This document shows, piece by piece, positions 1 through 13,450 of a stretch of DNA of 51,940 nucleotides. The first letter of the stretch is position 1. Each line of letters starts with the position of its first letter. This stretch comes from Verrucomicrobiota bacterium. GTDB taxonomy: Bacteria; Verrucomicrobiota; Verrucomicrobiia; Opitutales; Opitutaceae. Location: NCBI GenBank assembly GCA_026398135.1, contig JAPLTN010000089.1, positions 1 to 51,940 of the forward strand, given 5' to 3'. The position numbers and the translations under genes are program-made. The notes below the pieces were generated by a model. It had not been told where the DNA came from. It saw nothing but the letters and a program-made list of their open reading frames with translations, and did no database searches.

Positions 1-324
1 CTCTGCGCTTCGCCTGACATGGGCGACGTGATCGGGGCCTTTTGGGCTGCTTGGGAAGTTTCCATCCCAAGCCTATGTCTGCTATCGCATATAAAGTACA
101 GTAAAAGAATGCCTTAACGGCATTGAGCCTAGCCGCCGAAGTGACCCAGATGTTCCTGTCTGTGCTCAGGCTGCCGGGCTCCGCGACAAACCCACAGGCA
201 AGAACCACAGGCAAGAATGCCTGTGTCACCACCGGAGCTGACATCCGTTTGGGTTACACCCCTCCGCCCACCCCGTGCGACTTCCCGCTCGCCCATGCCC
301 GATATGCCGTTTGCATCGGCCCGC
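1..324. other. Leading intergenic stretch without a convincing gene
   Basis: I see no supported gene in the first 324 bases. An open frame runs from base 1 to a TAA near 118, but the translation matches nothing I know; it could be the tail of an upstream gene. The stretch holds the short repeat/hairpin at 193-225, annotated separately. The ORF that could begin near 217 is the dedA frame, and its first 36 codons do not resemble DedA. Confidence 0.5.
193..225. repeat. Short direct repeat plus perfect 8-bp hairpin
   Basis: The 12-mer CACAGGCAAGAA occurs twice, at 193-204 and 206-217. The second copy is followed at once by TGCCTGTG (218-225), the exact reverse complement of CACAGGCA. This gives an 8-bp stem with an AGAA loop. 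It looks like a dispersed palindromic repeat or a transcriptional hairpin ahead of dedA. Copy number elsewhere in the genome cannot be judged from here. Confidence 0.6.
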
Positions 325-1014
325 ATGCTTCAAGCCATCCGCTACCTGATCGACTTCGTCCTGCACATTGACACCCACCTGGCCGAGATCATAGCCCAAT
401 ACGGGGCGTGGACCTACGCCGTGCTCTTCGGCATCATCTTTGTGGAAACCGGCCTGGTCATCATGCCCTTCCTGCCCGGCGACTCCCTGCTATTCGCCGC
501 CGGTGCCTTCGCCGCCCGCCCCGACACCGGGCTCAATGTCCACCTGCTGGCCGTCCTGCTCTGGGTCGCCGCCGTGCTGGGCGACTCGCTCAACTACGCC
601 ATCGGCGCGCGTCTAGGCCCCGCTGTGTTTAACCGCGCCGACTCCCGCTTCCTCCGCCAGGCCCACCTGCGCCGCGCGCACGGGTTTTTTGAACGCTACG
701 GCGGCCGCGCCATCGTGCTCGCCCGCTTCGTGCCCATCGTGCGCACCTTCGTGCCTTTTGTTGCCGGCGTCGGCCAGATGGATTACCGCCGTTTCCTCGC
801 CTTCAATGTCGTCGGCGGCTTTATCTGGATCTACGCCTTCGCCTACCTCGGCTTCGCCTTCGGCAACCAGCCCATCGTGCAAAGCAACTTCAAGTTCGTC
901 ATCCTCGGCATCATGGTCGTCTCCGTCCTGCCCATCCTCATCGAAGTCCTCCGCGCCCGCCTCGCGCCCGCCTCGCCGACCGCTCCCAAGCCCCCCGGCT
1001 GCTCCGCCGCCTGA
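325..1014 (+). CDS. dedA: DedA family inner-membrane protein
   Basis: This is a 229-residue polytopic membrane protein of the DedA/SNARE-associated family. The start at ATG 325 was chosen because the protein then begins LIDFVLHIDTHLAEI, which aligns with the N-terminus of E. coli DedA (LIDFILHIDVHLAEL); earlier ATGs at 217, 295 and 304 add unrelated sequence. The family hallmark ETGLVIMPFLPGDSLLF is at about residues 38-54, and ARFVPIVRTFVPFVAG lies in the middle. DedA proteins are linked to membrane homeostasis, lipid-carrier recycling and proton-motive-force-dependent transport; the substrate here is unknown. The helicase gene begins 14 bp downstream in the same direction. Confidence 0.9.
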   Translation: MLQAIRYLIDFVLHIDTHLAEIIAQYGAWTYAVLFGIIFVETGLVIMPFLPGDSLLFAAGAFAARPDTGLNVHLLAVLLWVAAVLGDSLNYAIGARLGPAVFNRADSRFLRQAHLRRAHGFFERYGGRAIVLARFVPIVRTFVPFVAGVGQMDYRRFLAFNVVGGFIWIYAFAYLGFAFGNQPIVQSNFKFVILGIMVVSVLPILIEVLRARLAPASPTAPKPPGCSAA

Positions 1015-1028
1015 CGCGCCCTCATTCC

Positions 1029-3047
1029 ATGGATTTTCCCCTCGATAGCCGCCACGCCCAGCCCTCCGAATCGTCCGTTCCCTCGATTGATTTCCGCGCC
1101 GAGCTCAACGACGAGCAATTCGCCGCCGTCACCGCCGAGCCCGGCCCGCTCCTCGTCCTTGCCGGCGCCGGTTCCGGCAAGACCCGCACCCTCACCTACC
1201 GCGTCGCCTACCTGCTCTCCATGGGCGTGCGCCCGGGCGAAATCCTCCTCCTCACCTTCACCAACAAGGCCTCCAAGGAAATGCTCGCCCGCGTCGAGCA
1301 ACTCACCGGCGTCGAGCCCCGCCGCTTCTGGGGCGGCACCTTCCACTCCCTCGGCAGCCGCGTCCTGCGCATCTACGGCGACGCCCTCGGCCTCCCGAAA
1401 AACTTCACCATCCTCGACGCCGACGAAGCCGAATCCCTGCTGAAAACCGCCGTCGAGTCCGAGGACAAACTCTTCTTCAAGGACAAGACCCACCCCAAAA
1501 CCGGCCCCCCCCACAACGTCATCTCCCTCTCGCGCAACACCCGCCTCGACCTGCTCGAAACCGTCAAACGCAACTTCCCCCAATACGACGAGATTGCCCA
1601 CCGCCTGCCCGCCTTCGCCGCCGCCTACGCCGCCCGCAAACGCGAGCAAAACGTGCTCGACTACGATGATCTGCTCGAACTCTGGCTCGAACTCCTGATC
1701 AAGGCCCCCGACATCGCCACCTACTTCGCCAACCGCTTCCGCCACGTCCTGGTGGACGAGTATCAGGATACCAACACCCTCCAGTCCGAGATCGTGGACC
1801 GCATGGCCGCCCACCACTGCGTCATGGCCGTGGGCGACGACGCCCAGTGCATCTACTCCTGGCGCGGCGCGAACTTTGAAAACATCATGACCTTCCCCGA
1901 CCGCCACCCGGGCACCGTCATCCACCGCATCGAGACCAACTACCGCTCCACCCCCCAGATCCTCGCCCTCGCCAACGGCGTGCTCGAAGCCCAGCCCAAG
2001 GGCCGCCATTTCGAGAAGAAACTCATCGCCGCCCGCGCCAACTCCACCAAGCCCTACGTCGTCCAGGCCATGGACGACCGCGAACAGGCCGACTTCGTGC
2101 TCAAACGCATCCGCAGCCTCATCGAGGACGACGGCGTCTCCCCCTCCGAAATCGCCATCCTCTACCGCTCCCACTTCGTCGCCTTGGAGATCCAGCTCAC
2201 CCTCTCCCGCGCCGCCATTCCCTACACCATCACCAGCGGGGTTAAATTCTTTGAACGCCAGCACGTCCGCGACCTCGTCGGCCTGATCAACTTCGTTTAC
2301 AATCCCGCCAACACCCTCGCCTGGGAACGCATCGCCATCCTCCTTCCCAAGGTCGGCGAGAAAGGCGCGGCCAAGATCCACGCCGCCGCCCTCGACCACG
2401 CCCGTTTCCTCCAGCAGGACTTCATCGACGCCCTCGCCTCCGACGAAGTCAAAGCCAAGGTCCCCGCCGCCGCCAAGGACGACTGGTCCCAATTCTGCGC
2501 CTCCCTGCGCGAGGTCGCCCACGCCATGCGCGACGAGAAGCCCGCCCGCGCCATCGAGCTCGCCATCGAGGGCTGGTATGGCGACCACATGAAGGGTGCC
2601 TACGCCGACTACGTGGACCGCTACGAAGAGCTCAAAGCCCTCGTCGGCTTCGCCGCCCGTTTCGACGAGATGCAGGAAATGCTCGCCCAGATCGTGCTGC
2701 TCAACGGCGAAACCAGCGACAAGGAGGTCGCCCCCAGCCAGGACGCGATCAAACTCACCACCGTCCACCAGTCCAAGGGTCTTGAATACGACGCCGTCTT
2801 CGTCATCGGCCTGGCCGACGGCATGTTCCCCGGCCGCCGCTCCATCGAGGACGGCGACGTGGAGGAAGAGCGCCGCCTCTTCTACGTGGCCGTCACCCGG
2901 GCCAAAAACGAGCTCTACCTCTGTTACCCGAAAATCGCCTCCCGTGCCGGCCCCGGCGGCATGATGCTCAACCCCAGCCGCTTCCTCACCGAACTCTCGC
3001 CCAGCCTCTACGAACCCCTCCGCATCAAGCGCCAGTTCGGTTGGTAA
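1029..3047 (+). CDS. UvrD/Rep/PcrA family ATP-dependent DNA helicase (superfamily 1)
   Basis: The product is a 672-residue SF1A helicase that should unwind DNA 3'-to-5' in repair or replication restart. Visible motifs are the Q-motif region ELNDEQ (25-30), Walker A AGAGSGKT (45-52), DEXX motif VDEYQDTN (about 242-249), the GDDAQCIYSWRGA motif III, QSKGLEYDAVF and the C-terminal VAVTRAKNELYL. At 672 residues it is a little shorter than PcrA/UvrD (about 720) and ends soon after the last motif, so the Tudor-like C-terminal extension seems absent. No RecB-type nuclease domain is present. Which of UvrD, Rep or PcrA it matches cannot be settled by eye, so no symbol is given. Confidence 0.93.
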   Translation: MDFPLDSRHAQPSESSVPSIDFRAELNDEQFAAVTAEPGPLLVLAGAGSGKTRTLTYRVAYLLSMGVRPGEILLLTFTNKASKEMLARVEQLTGVEPRRFWGGTFHSLGSRVLRIYGDALGLPKNFTILDADEAESLLKTAVESEDKLFFKDKTHPKTGPPHNVISLSRNTRLDLLETVKRNFPQYDEIAHRLPAFAAAYAARKREQNVLDYDDLLELWLELLIKAPDIATYFANRFRHVLVDEYQDTNTLQSEIVDRMAAHHCVMAVGDDAQCIYSWRGANFENIMTFPDRHPGTVIHRIETNYRSTPQILALANGVLEAQPKGRHFEKKLIAARANSTKPYVVQAMDDREQADFVLKRIRSLIEDDGVSPSEIAILYRSHFVALEIQLTLSRAAIPYTITSGVKFFERQHVRDLVGLINFVYNPANTLAWERIAILLPKVGEKGAAKIHAAALDHARFLQQDFIDALASDEVKAKVPAAAKDDWSQFCASLREVAHAMRDEKPARAIELAIEGWYGDHMKGAYADYVDRYEELKALVGFAARFDEMQEMLAQIVLLNGETSDKEVAPSQDAIKLTTVHQSKGLEYDAVFVIGLADGMFPGRRSIEDGDVEEERRLFYVAVTRAKNELYLCYPKIASRAGPGGMMLNPSRFLTELSPSLYEPLRIKRQFGW

Positions 3048-3088
3048 ACACGCTCTCCTCCCGCGCACCGCCGCCCGCACCGCTGCTT

Positions 3089-3682
3089 ATGCTCAACCGC
3101 CAAGCCTACTTCATCCGCGAACACGTAGGACTCCTGAAACTCACCGACGCCTACGACATCCTCGACCCGGTCTCGAAAACCAAACTCGGCGAGGCCCGCG
3201 AAGAAATCAGCGGCCTGGTAAAATTCTTCCGCCTCCTGCTCGGCAAAGCACTCCTGCCCACCCGCGTGGCGGTTTACGAAGGCGGCGAACCCGCTGCCGC
3301 CGACCGCCGCGTGCTCTTTTCCCTCCGGCGCGGCGTCGCCCTTTTCCGCCCTCGCGTAGAAATCCTCGACGCCCACGGGGCCTCGCTCGGCTACCTGCAA
3401 GCCATGGCCTTTTCCCTCGGCGGAGCCTTTCGGGTTTTTACCGCCGACAACCAGGAAGTCGCCCTCGTGCAAGGTGACTGGAAGGGCTGGAACTTCCGCT
3501 TCCTCAGCGGCCAGACCGAACTCGGCGTGATCACCAAAAAATGGGCCGGCCTGGGCAAGGAGCTCTTCACCACCGCCGACAGCTATATGATCAGCATAAA
3601 CGGTACCCCCGCCCCCGAGATCAACCTGCTCCTCCTCGCCGCCGGCCTCGCCATCGACACCGTGCTCAAGGAGAAAGACTAG
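3089..3682 (+). CDS. LURP-one-related / phospholipid scramblase-like protein
   Basis: This protein has 197 residues from ATG 3089; an earlier TTG at 3041 overlaps the helicase stop and adds a Pro-rich leader. The sequence beginning MLNRQAYFIREHVG, the run of short beta strands (YDILDP, ILDAHG, FRVFTADNQEVALVQGDWKGWNF) and the hydrophobic C-terminal helix LLLLAAGLAIDTVL fit the Tubby-like/LURP-one/scramblase fold. In that fold a 12-stranded barrel wraps a C-terminal helix. The bacterial function is not established; lipid or membrane association is a reasonable guess. No catalytic motif is visible. It follows the helicase by about 40 bp and may be cotranscribed. Confidence 0.65.
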   Translation: MLNRQAYFIREHVGLLKLTDAYDILDPVSKTKLGEAREEISGLVKFFRLLLGKALLPTRVAVYEGGEPAAADRRVLFSLRRGVALFRPRVEILDAHGASLGYLQAMAFSLGGAFRVFTADNQEVALVQGDWKGWNFRFLSGQTELGVITKKWAGLGKELFTTADSYMISINGTPAPEINLLLLAAGLAIDTVLKEKD

Positions 3683-3751
3683 CCCAAACGCCCGCCGCGA
3701 GCCGCCATTCATCGTTGGACAAGCGCCCGGCATCGTTTCCATCCTGCCATC

Positions 3752-6604
3752 GTGTCTCCCGCCAACGCCACGCTCGCCCGCCGCCTTTTATCGGCACTCG
3801 GCAACGGGCTCCTCTTTGGCCTTTGGCTGCTGCTCCTCACCGCCCTTGCGCTGCAACTCCGCATCGTCGCCGACGGCGGCCTGCGCCTGCCGGATTTCGT
3901 CGTCGAACGCCTGACCGCCAGCCTGCGCGCTCGCGGCCTCGCCCTCCAAGCCGAGGCCATCTGGCTCGACCCGCAAGGACGCGTCCTGGTGCGAGCACCC
4001 ACCGTCTCCCTCGCCGTCGCCTCCGGTGAAACTCCCGCTCCCTTCGCCAGCGCCGCCGCCATCTACCTGCAACTCGACCGCGCCGCCCTGCGCTCCGGCA
4101 AAGTCGAAATCAACCGCGCCGAAATCACCGGCCTCGCACTCACTCTGCCCGCACTGCACTCCCCCACCGGCGCACCGCAAAGTCTCCTCAACGCCGGTGA
4201 ATTTCGTCTCACCCACGCCACCGGCGCCGCCCTCTGGCAACTCGACCAAGCCAGCGCCCGCGTGCTCGACGTGCCCACCGCCTTCTTCGGTGCCTTGCCC
4301 TCCCGTCCCGCCGCCAATTCGACCGCACCCGCCACCGATCTCACTCCCCTGATCAGCCGCACCCTAATCCAAGCCGGTGCCCTCTACCGCCAGCTCGCCA
4401 CCCTGCCGCTTGCCTCGGTCAAAATCCTTCGCCTCGACCTCGCGCCCGACCGCTTTATCGCCTCCGCCGAAATCGCCTCCCTCCTCGTCCCCGCCCACCC
4501 CGCGCTCCCTCCCGCCCTAGCCGGAGCCACCCTCACCACCGCCCGCCTCTCGGCCAGCCTCCCCTTCGATGACCCCGCCGGCGAGGAGCTGCGCATCGAC
4601 GCCGCCCACTTCTCGGCCCCGCCACCTCTGGCATTGGAAGTGGATCAACTGGCCGCCCGCCTGCGCCATCCGTCGGGCGGTCCCCTGCTCGCCGATCTCG
4701 CCCTTGGCCGCGTCCATAAAACCGATACCGCCGTCCCTGCCGCCCCCTTGGTCGCCACCCTGCGCTACGAACCCGCCTCCGGTAATCTCGCCGGTTCCCT
4801 CTCCACCCGTCTGGTCGATGCTCCTTGGTCCATCACCTTCGACGGCCAGACCTCCACGCGCGCCGGAGACCTCTCCGCCGAGGGTGAACTCACCCCCGCC
4901 CTGCTCCCTGTGGTCGCCTCCTATCTTCCGGAGAAAACCCGCCGCATCCTTGAGCTCACCGATCCCGTGCAACTCTCTCTGGCGGCCGACTTCGGCCCCA
5001 ACCTGGAGCTACGCTCCGCCCGCGCCCTCGTCTCCGGCGGACGCGCCGTGGCCGGCCAGGTCGTCTTCCGCGGAGCCACCGCCGAGCTCCTCTACGAACC
5101 GCTTGCCCACCGCTTTACCGCAGCGCCCGTTCTGCTCCACCTGCCCGAATCTTCCGCCTCCGGCAGTTACGAGATGGATACCCAGACCCTCGCCTTCCGC
5201 TTCCTCCTCGGCGGCGGCCTGCGCCCCATGGCCATCGAGGGCTGGTTCTCCGAATGGTGGGACCGCCTTTGGGAAGACTTCCACTTCGGACCCGTCCCGC
5301 CCGCCGCCGAGGTGGACATTCAAGGGACTTGGGGAGAGCCGGACGAAACCACCGTGTTTGTCGGTGCGGCTTCCGGTCCCATGGCCCTGCGCGAACTCGC
5401 CCTCGATACCGTGGCCACCCGCGTGATGGTACAGCACAACCATATCGACATCCTCGGCTTTCGCATCACCCAAGGCCCCCGCGCCGCCGCCGGCAACCTC
5501 TCGCGCCGCCTCGCGCCCGGCGGCGCCGCCTGGGAACGCCTCGATTTCGACCTGCGCTCCGACCTTCCTCTCACCGCTCTCACCGACCTGTTTCGCAATG
5601 ACGGCCAGGAAATCGTCGCCCCCTTCGCCCTCACCGTCCCGCCCCGCCTGCGCTTGGTCGGCCAGGCCTTCGGACCCGACGCCGGCACCTTGGCCGGCGC
5701 GCAACGCTACAGCCTCGATCTCGAAGTGCCCGGTGCTCTGCGTTACCACAATTTCCCCTTGGACAACCTGGCCGTTCGCATCCTCCGCCAAGATTCCGCT
5801 ATCCGTTTGGAAAGCATCCGCGCCGGCTTCGCTTCGGGTGTCGTCTCCGGCACCGCCACCCTTGACGGTCCCGCCGACGCCCGTCTCCTCGCCTTCGATG
5901 CCGTGGCCACCGACGCCAGCCTCGACCTCACCCTCGCCAAATGGCGCGAGTTCCAAGCCGCCCGCACGCCCCCGCCTGCCCTCCCCGACTCCCCCACGCC
6001 CGCCACCCCGACCAAACCCGAATCGCGCGAAAAACCCCTGGGCGGCACCCTCCAACTCCGCCTCGCCGCCAAAGGTCCCGCCGACGACCCGCTCGGCTTC
6101 ACCGGCCAGGGCTCCGCGATTGTCACCGGGGCCGACCTCGCCCGCATTCGCCTCTTCGGGCTTTTTTCCCAATTGCTCAGCGAACTCGGCATCGGCCTCA
6201 CCACCCTCAAACTCACCGACGCCGACGCCCGTTTCACGCTCGACCGGCAACGCCTCGCCTTCTCGGAGCTCAACCTCAAGGGCGCGTCCACCCTGGTCGA
6301 AACCCACGGCGACTACTCCTTGGCCGACGGCAAACTCGCCTTCACCGCCAAAGTCCGCCCCTTCGAACGCAGCGGCAACCTCCTCGGCTCAACCGTAAAC
6401 CTCGTGCTCAGCCCGCTCTCGACCGTGTTGGAAGTGGAGCTTGGCGGCACCCTGGATCAACCCGACTGGACCTTCGCCCTGGGCCCCACCCGCCTGCTGC
6501 GCCGCATCACCGGCTTCGGGCCCAAAGCCGCCGAGCCACCCTCGCCAGTGCCTGCCCCCGCACCCGCGCCGCTTTCCCCTCGCTTGGAAGCCCCGACCCC
6601 CTAA
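3752..6604 (+). CDS. AsmA-like / DUF3971-type envelope protein
   Basis: This is a 950-residue protein from a GTG start at 3752. One N-terminal transmembrane helix (GLLFGLWLLLLTALALQL, about 18-35) is followed by a very long beta-rich, Leu/Ala-rich region with repeated LRLVG, LDLEVPG and FTAKVRPFERSG-like strands, then a Pro/Ala-rich tail. This matches periplasmic AsmA/TamB-like proteins, which are anchored in the inner membrane and carry hydrophobic grooves for phospholipid transport or outer-membrane assembly. The C-terminal part (GSTVNLVLSPLSTVLEVELGG) resembles the AsmA C-terminal region. The sensor kinase gene starts 16 bp after its stop, so the two are probably cotranscribed. Confidence 0.75.
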   Translation: MSPANATLARRLLSALGNGLLFGLWLLLLTALALQLRIVADGGLRLPDFVVERLTASLRARGLALQAEAIWLDPQGRVLVRAPTVSLAVASGETPAPFASAAAIYLQLDRAALRSGKVEINRAEITGLALTLPALHSPTGAPQSLLNAGEFRLTHATGAALWQLDQASARVLDVPTAFFGALPSRPAANSTAPATDLTPLISRTLIQAGALYRQLATLPLASVKILRLDLAPDRFIASAEIASLLVPAHPALPPALAGATLTTARLSASLPFDDPAGEELRIDAAHFSAPPPLALEVDQLAARLRHPSGGPLLADLALGRVHKTDTAVPAAPLVATLRYEPASGNLAGSLSTRLVDAPWSITFDGQTSTRAGDLSAEGELTPALLPVVASYLPEKTRRILELTDPVQLSLAADFGPNLELRSARALVSGGRAVAGQVVFRGATAELLYEPLAHRFTAAPVLLHLPESSASGSYEMDTQTLAFRFLLGGGLRPMAIEGWFSEWWDRLWEDFHFGPVPPAAEVDIQGTWGEPDETTVFVGAASGPMALRELALDTVATRVMVQHNHIDILGFRITQGPRAAAGNLSRRLAPGGAAWERLDFDLRSDLPLTALTDLFRNDGQEIVAPFALTVPPRLRLVGQAFGPDAGTLAGAQRYSLDLEVPGALRYHNFPLDNLAVRILRQDSAIRLESIRAGFASGVVSGTATLDGPADARLLAFDAVATDASLDLTLAKWREFQAARTPPPALPDSPTPATPTKPESREKPLGGTLQLRLAAKGPADDPLGFTGQGSAIVTGADLARIRLFGLFSQLLSELGIGLTTLKLTDADARFTLDRQRLAFSELNLKGASTLVETHGDYSLADGKLAFTAKVRPFERSGNLLGSTVNLVLSPLSTVLEVELGGTLDQPDWTFALGPTRLLRRITGFGPKAAEPPSPVPAPAPAPLSPRLEAPTP

Positions 6605-6620
6605 CGGCTATCTCACTGCC

Positions 6621-10149
<3,529 letters not shown>

Positions 10150-10175
<26 letters not shown>

Positions 10176-12462
10176 ACGCCCGCAGCTTCACCGGCGTGCC
10201 GAGCGCCAGCAACTCGTCCCCGGTCCGCAACAACTCGTCCCCGCCCGGGTTCAAAATCCGCCGCCCCCCTCGCTTCACCCCCGCGATCTGCACCCCGTGC
10301 GTCGCCGAAGGCGCGAGCGTTGCCAAGGTCACCTCCGCCGCCCGGCTGCCCTCCGGTACCATCACCGTCTCCAAACCCACCACGTCAAAGTCCGAGCTAT
10401 CCCCCGCCGCCACCGCGCCCAAGGCCGCCTTCGCCGCCGCCCACTGCCCCGGCGCACCCAGCAACAGCACCTTGTCCCGGGGGAACAAGGCCTCCCCCGG
10501 CCCCGGCAGCGTGATCATGCAGCCCTGCCGCTCGATCCCCACCACCGTGCACCCGAAACGCGAACGCAGCTCCAGCTGCGCCAGCGTGCGCCCGGAACAC
10601 GCCGCCAGATCCGGCAGCACGCAATCCGTCACCCCCATCGCCCACTCCTCGTGCTTGGTGCCGGCCCACGGCACCGAGGTCGCGCTCATGCGCTGCCCCG
10701 TGCTCTCGCTCAGCACATCCTGCAAACCCACCTCCAGTTCGCTGTGCCAGTAAATCAGCCGCCGCCGCAGCAAACCCAACACCGCCACCACCACCAGCAC
10801 GCTGCCCAGCAAGGTCCACCGCGCCGAACCCGTCGGCGCGAACGAGGCCACCCACACCACCAGCGCCACCGTCGCCACCAGTCGGATACCGTTGGCGATC
10901 AGCCCGCGCAGCCGTTCCTGCCGGCTCGCCGCCTGCCCTTGGGTGGAAAACTCCGCCACGATCAAGGCCAGCGCGCCCACATTCCGCCACACCGCAAACA
11001 GCGGCACCAGCGCCACCCCCACCAAACCCAGCCAGAACAGCAGCCTCGGCCCGCCCGTGATCAACCAGTTCGCGCCCAGCCAGCCCGTCAACGCCGCCTC
11101 CATCGGCTCGGCAAACACCAGCAAGCCCGCCACGAACAGCAGCTCCACCCCGATCTGGATCACCCGCTTGCGCGTCAGCTTCCACAGCATGCTGCCCGCC
11201 TGCCGCTCCCTCAACCGCTCCAAACCCTCCTGATACGAGGTCAGCACCGTCACCAGCCACTGCGGCCGCCGCCGCAGGATCGCATCCGCGATAGGCTCGG
11301 CCCGCCGGGTCAAAAACGGCGCGGTCAACGAGGTCATCAACGAGAGCCCCACCGCCAGCGGATAATACACCGCCGGCACCACCGCCGCCGCCACCCCCAG
11401 CTGCGCGATGATAAACGAAAACTCCCCGATCGGCGTCGTCACCAGCCCCGTGCGCAACGCATCCCGGTGCGGCGTGCCGATCAGGGTCAACCCGGTCGAA
11501 ATCGCCCCCACCCGCACCACCAGCGTAAACACCGTCAGCCCCAGGATCAGCCACCACGCCTCGCCCAGCGCCTGCACATCGATTTGCAAACCTATCGCCA
11601 CGAAAAACACCGCGCTAAACACATCCCGCATACCTTCGAAAATCCGCTCCACCTGATGCCGGTGCGGCGTCTCCGCCACGATGCATCCCAGCAAAAACGC
11701 CCCCAGCGCCAGCGAGTAACCCGCCCGATACGCCACGATCGCCAGCCCGAACAACAACGCCGCCGTCGCCAGCGTCTGCAACTCCTCGTCCGCATTGATG
11801 CTCAAAACCCGCAGCAACCACGGCACGATCAGCAAGCCCATCACCCCCGCAAACACCACAAACGCCCCGAACCCGCCCAGCGTCGCCCCCAAGCCCGCCC
11901 CCGCCGCCGTCGCGCCTTCCACCCCTCCCGTTCCCAAGACCACAAAAGAGTTCAGCACCGTCAGCATCACCACCGCCACCACGTCCTCCAACACCGTCAC
12001 CCCCATCGCCAGTTGCGAAGACCGCTCATGCCCCGCCCCCGTCTCGTGCAACACCTTGCCGATGATCGCCGACGACGACACCATCAGCATCGCGGCCAAA
12101 AACAGCGTCTCCGTCCCGTCCAGCCCCACCGCCACCCCCAGCCCGCGCGTAGCGTAGTAAGTCATCACCGCCCCCAGCCCCACCGCCAGCAGCAAGCCCG
12201 CCCCCAGCCGCTGCAAACGCCGCAGGCTCAACCGCAGCCCGATTGAAAACATCAGGAAAACCAGCCCCACCTGCGCCGCCGTCGCGATGCTCGCGTCATC
12301 CGTCACCAACGAAAACGGCGGCGTGTACGGCCCCACCACCATGCCCGCCACCAAGTAACCCACCACCGCCGACAAACCCGCCCGCTGACACAGCCAGCCC
12401 AGCGCCGCCGCCGCCGCGAGGATGATCGCCAAATCCTGAATGAAGATAACGCCGGTTTCCAT
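10150..12462 (-). CDS. CPA2-family cation:proton antiporter with C-terminal RCK_C (TrkA_C) domains
   Basis: The 770-residue protein starts with the Na_H_Exchanger fold (QDLAIILAAAAALGWLCQRAGLSAVVGYLVAG split over the first helices; SSSAIIGKVL; LEDVVAVVML). It has about 12 helices to residue 390, like KefB/YbaL transporters. A second hydrophobic block (about 410-560) with four or five helices follows. Then come two regulatory RCK_C-like domains: LAQLELRSRFGCTVVGIERQG and the last 70 residues (GVQIAGVKRGGRRILNPGGDELL). No Rossmann TrkA_N domain with GxGxxG is obvious. The likely role is K+/H+ or Na+/H+ exchange. It lies tail-to-tail with the sensor kinase and downstream of the small membrane protein at 12648-13004. 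Confidence 0.88.
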
Positions 12463-12570
12463 AGATCAGCCAAGTTAAGGACCTTTCCCCGCCCACTCCA
12501 ATCCGCGATACAAAATCCACCCAAGAGCCAAATCCCCCGCCTCCGCGTGTAGCGTTGGGCGTCCCCGGCC

Positions 12571-12645
12571 AAAACTCAGCCCCTTCCTTTTCCGTCCGTC
12601 CTTCCGTCCCTTCGCGCCCCTTCGGTTCGTCTTCGTGGTTAAAAA
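12571..12645. repeat. Low-complexity pyrimidine-rich intergenic repeat
   Basis: The spacer between the two reverse genes contains several copies of CCGTCC/TTCCGTC/CTTCG and ends TTCGTGGTTAA. The same kind of sequence (CCTCCGTG units ending TCCGTGGTTAA) occurs at 48741-48773. The two share the GTGGTTAA end and a 9-10 bp rhythm, so I regard them as members of one dispersed family. Confidence 0.4.
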
Positions 12646-12647
12646 AA

Positions 12648-13004
12648 TCAGCCGAGCCGCCAATGCAGCGGAATCAAGGATTCGATCCCATGGTTCACCA
12701 ACCGGTAATACATCCAGAACACCAGGGCACCCAGCCCGATCAAAAACCACGCCTCGCCCGCCCCGCCCGCCTGCGAACGGCTCACCCGCTGCAACCACCG
12801 CACAAACCCCTCCAAAGCCGGCGACACCACAAACGCCACCAACGAGGACCCGCCCAGCACCAGTCCCATCACCGCCAACGTGCGCAACCAGGGATCGTCA
12901 ATCCGCTCGGCTTGATACCCCACGAACGCATTCACCAGATTCAAAAGCAGCAGGCAGCACGGCAACACATAGTAAACCCGCAGATTGATCAAAGGCTTGG
13001 CCAT
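12648..13004 (-). CDS. Small membrane protein of unknown function
   Basis: ATG 13004 gives 118 residues. The further upstream start at 13040 adds only a weak leader, and the Met here directly precedes KPLINLRVYYVLPCC. Three hydrophobic segments are visible: YVLPCCLLLLNLVNAFVG, LAVMGLVLGGSSLVAFVV and WFLIGLGALVFWMYY. A short basic loop (RWLQRVSRSQ) separates the last two. I recognise no family. It lies upstream of the antiporter on the same strand with a 185-bp repeat-bearing spacer, so cotranscription is possible but unproven. Confidence 0.65.
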   Translation of the reverse strand: MAKPLINLRVYYVLPCCLLLLNLVNAFVGYQAERIDDPWLRTLAVMGLVLGGSSLVAFVVSPALEGFVRWLQRVSRSQAGGAGEAWFLIGLGALVFWMYYRLVNHGIESLIPLHWRLG

Positions 13005-13450
13005 AAGCCCCCAACCCAACGCGCCCCAAGCAGATTTCAACCCCGCCGATACCTGTTTTACGTTTTTAATACCCGCCCCGCAGCATTTAAAAAACCCGCG
13101 GCATCGACGTGATCAACGCCAGCTCCAGCCAGCTCGACCAAGTTACCCAGGACACCGCCGCCCACGCCCAGGAAAGCGCCCGCGCGACCGAAGAACTCCA
13201 AGCTCAGGCCGGGCAACTCCGCGCCGTATCCACCCAACTCGCCCGTCTCATAGGCCTCCGCCTGACTTGATCGTCACCAATCGAGCCGGATAAACGGACA
13301 CTACATCAGGCTCAAAGCCCGCAGTCACATACTTTACCTTTCAAAGCCAGCAGGTAGCTGTTTGGCAATTCGCACCCGGGCAGGCTCTTTCTCCTTACTG
13401 TTTCGCCTCCAGACTCGCGAACTGGAATAATTAAGTTTTCATGCCGGTAA
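13005..13450. other. Intergenic stretch with decayed gene material
   Basis: No intact gene is visible. The centre (13091-13267) carries a methyl-accepting chemotaxis protein C-terminal fragment, annotated separately. Around 13281-13300 a sequence reading CCGGATAAACGGACAC resembles the ends of some IS3-family elements, but no partner end is seen. The last 60 bp lead into the metallopeptidase gene. Confidence 0.5.
13091..13267 (+). pseudogene. Methyl-accepting chemotaxis protein C-terminal remnant
   Basis: The forward frame from 13091 reads IDVINASSSQLDQVTQDTA, then AHAQESARATEELQAQAGQL, then RAVSTQLARLIGLRA and a TGA. This is the classic distal end of the MCP signalling domain (typically INxANxAxxQMDxVTQxNA followed by AEESAAAAEELxxQAxxL). 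A TAA stands directly upstream in frame (13088-13090), and nothing of the receptor remains before it, so it is a truncated relic rather than a gene. The reading frame inside the fragment is still open, so the decay may be fairly recent. A second, shorter tail-like match lies at 16263-16319. Confidence 0.7.

Noticed and set aside
843-3080. Very long reverse-strand open frames opposite real genes (also 5009-6307, 7935-10046, 39451-41841, 47586-50600)
   Set aside because: They are Gly/Ala/Glu/Val-rich translations produced by strong third-position C bias of the forward genes. They match no family and lie fully opposite well-supported genes.
13281-13300. IS3-like terminal sequence (CCGGATAAACGGACAC)
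   Set aside because: There is only a single short match, with no second end, duplication or transposase nearby.
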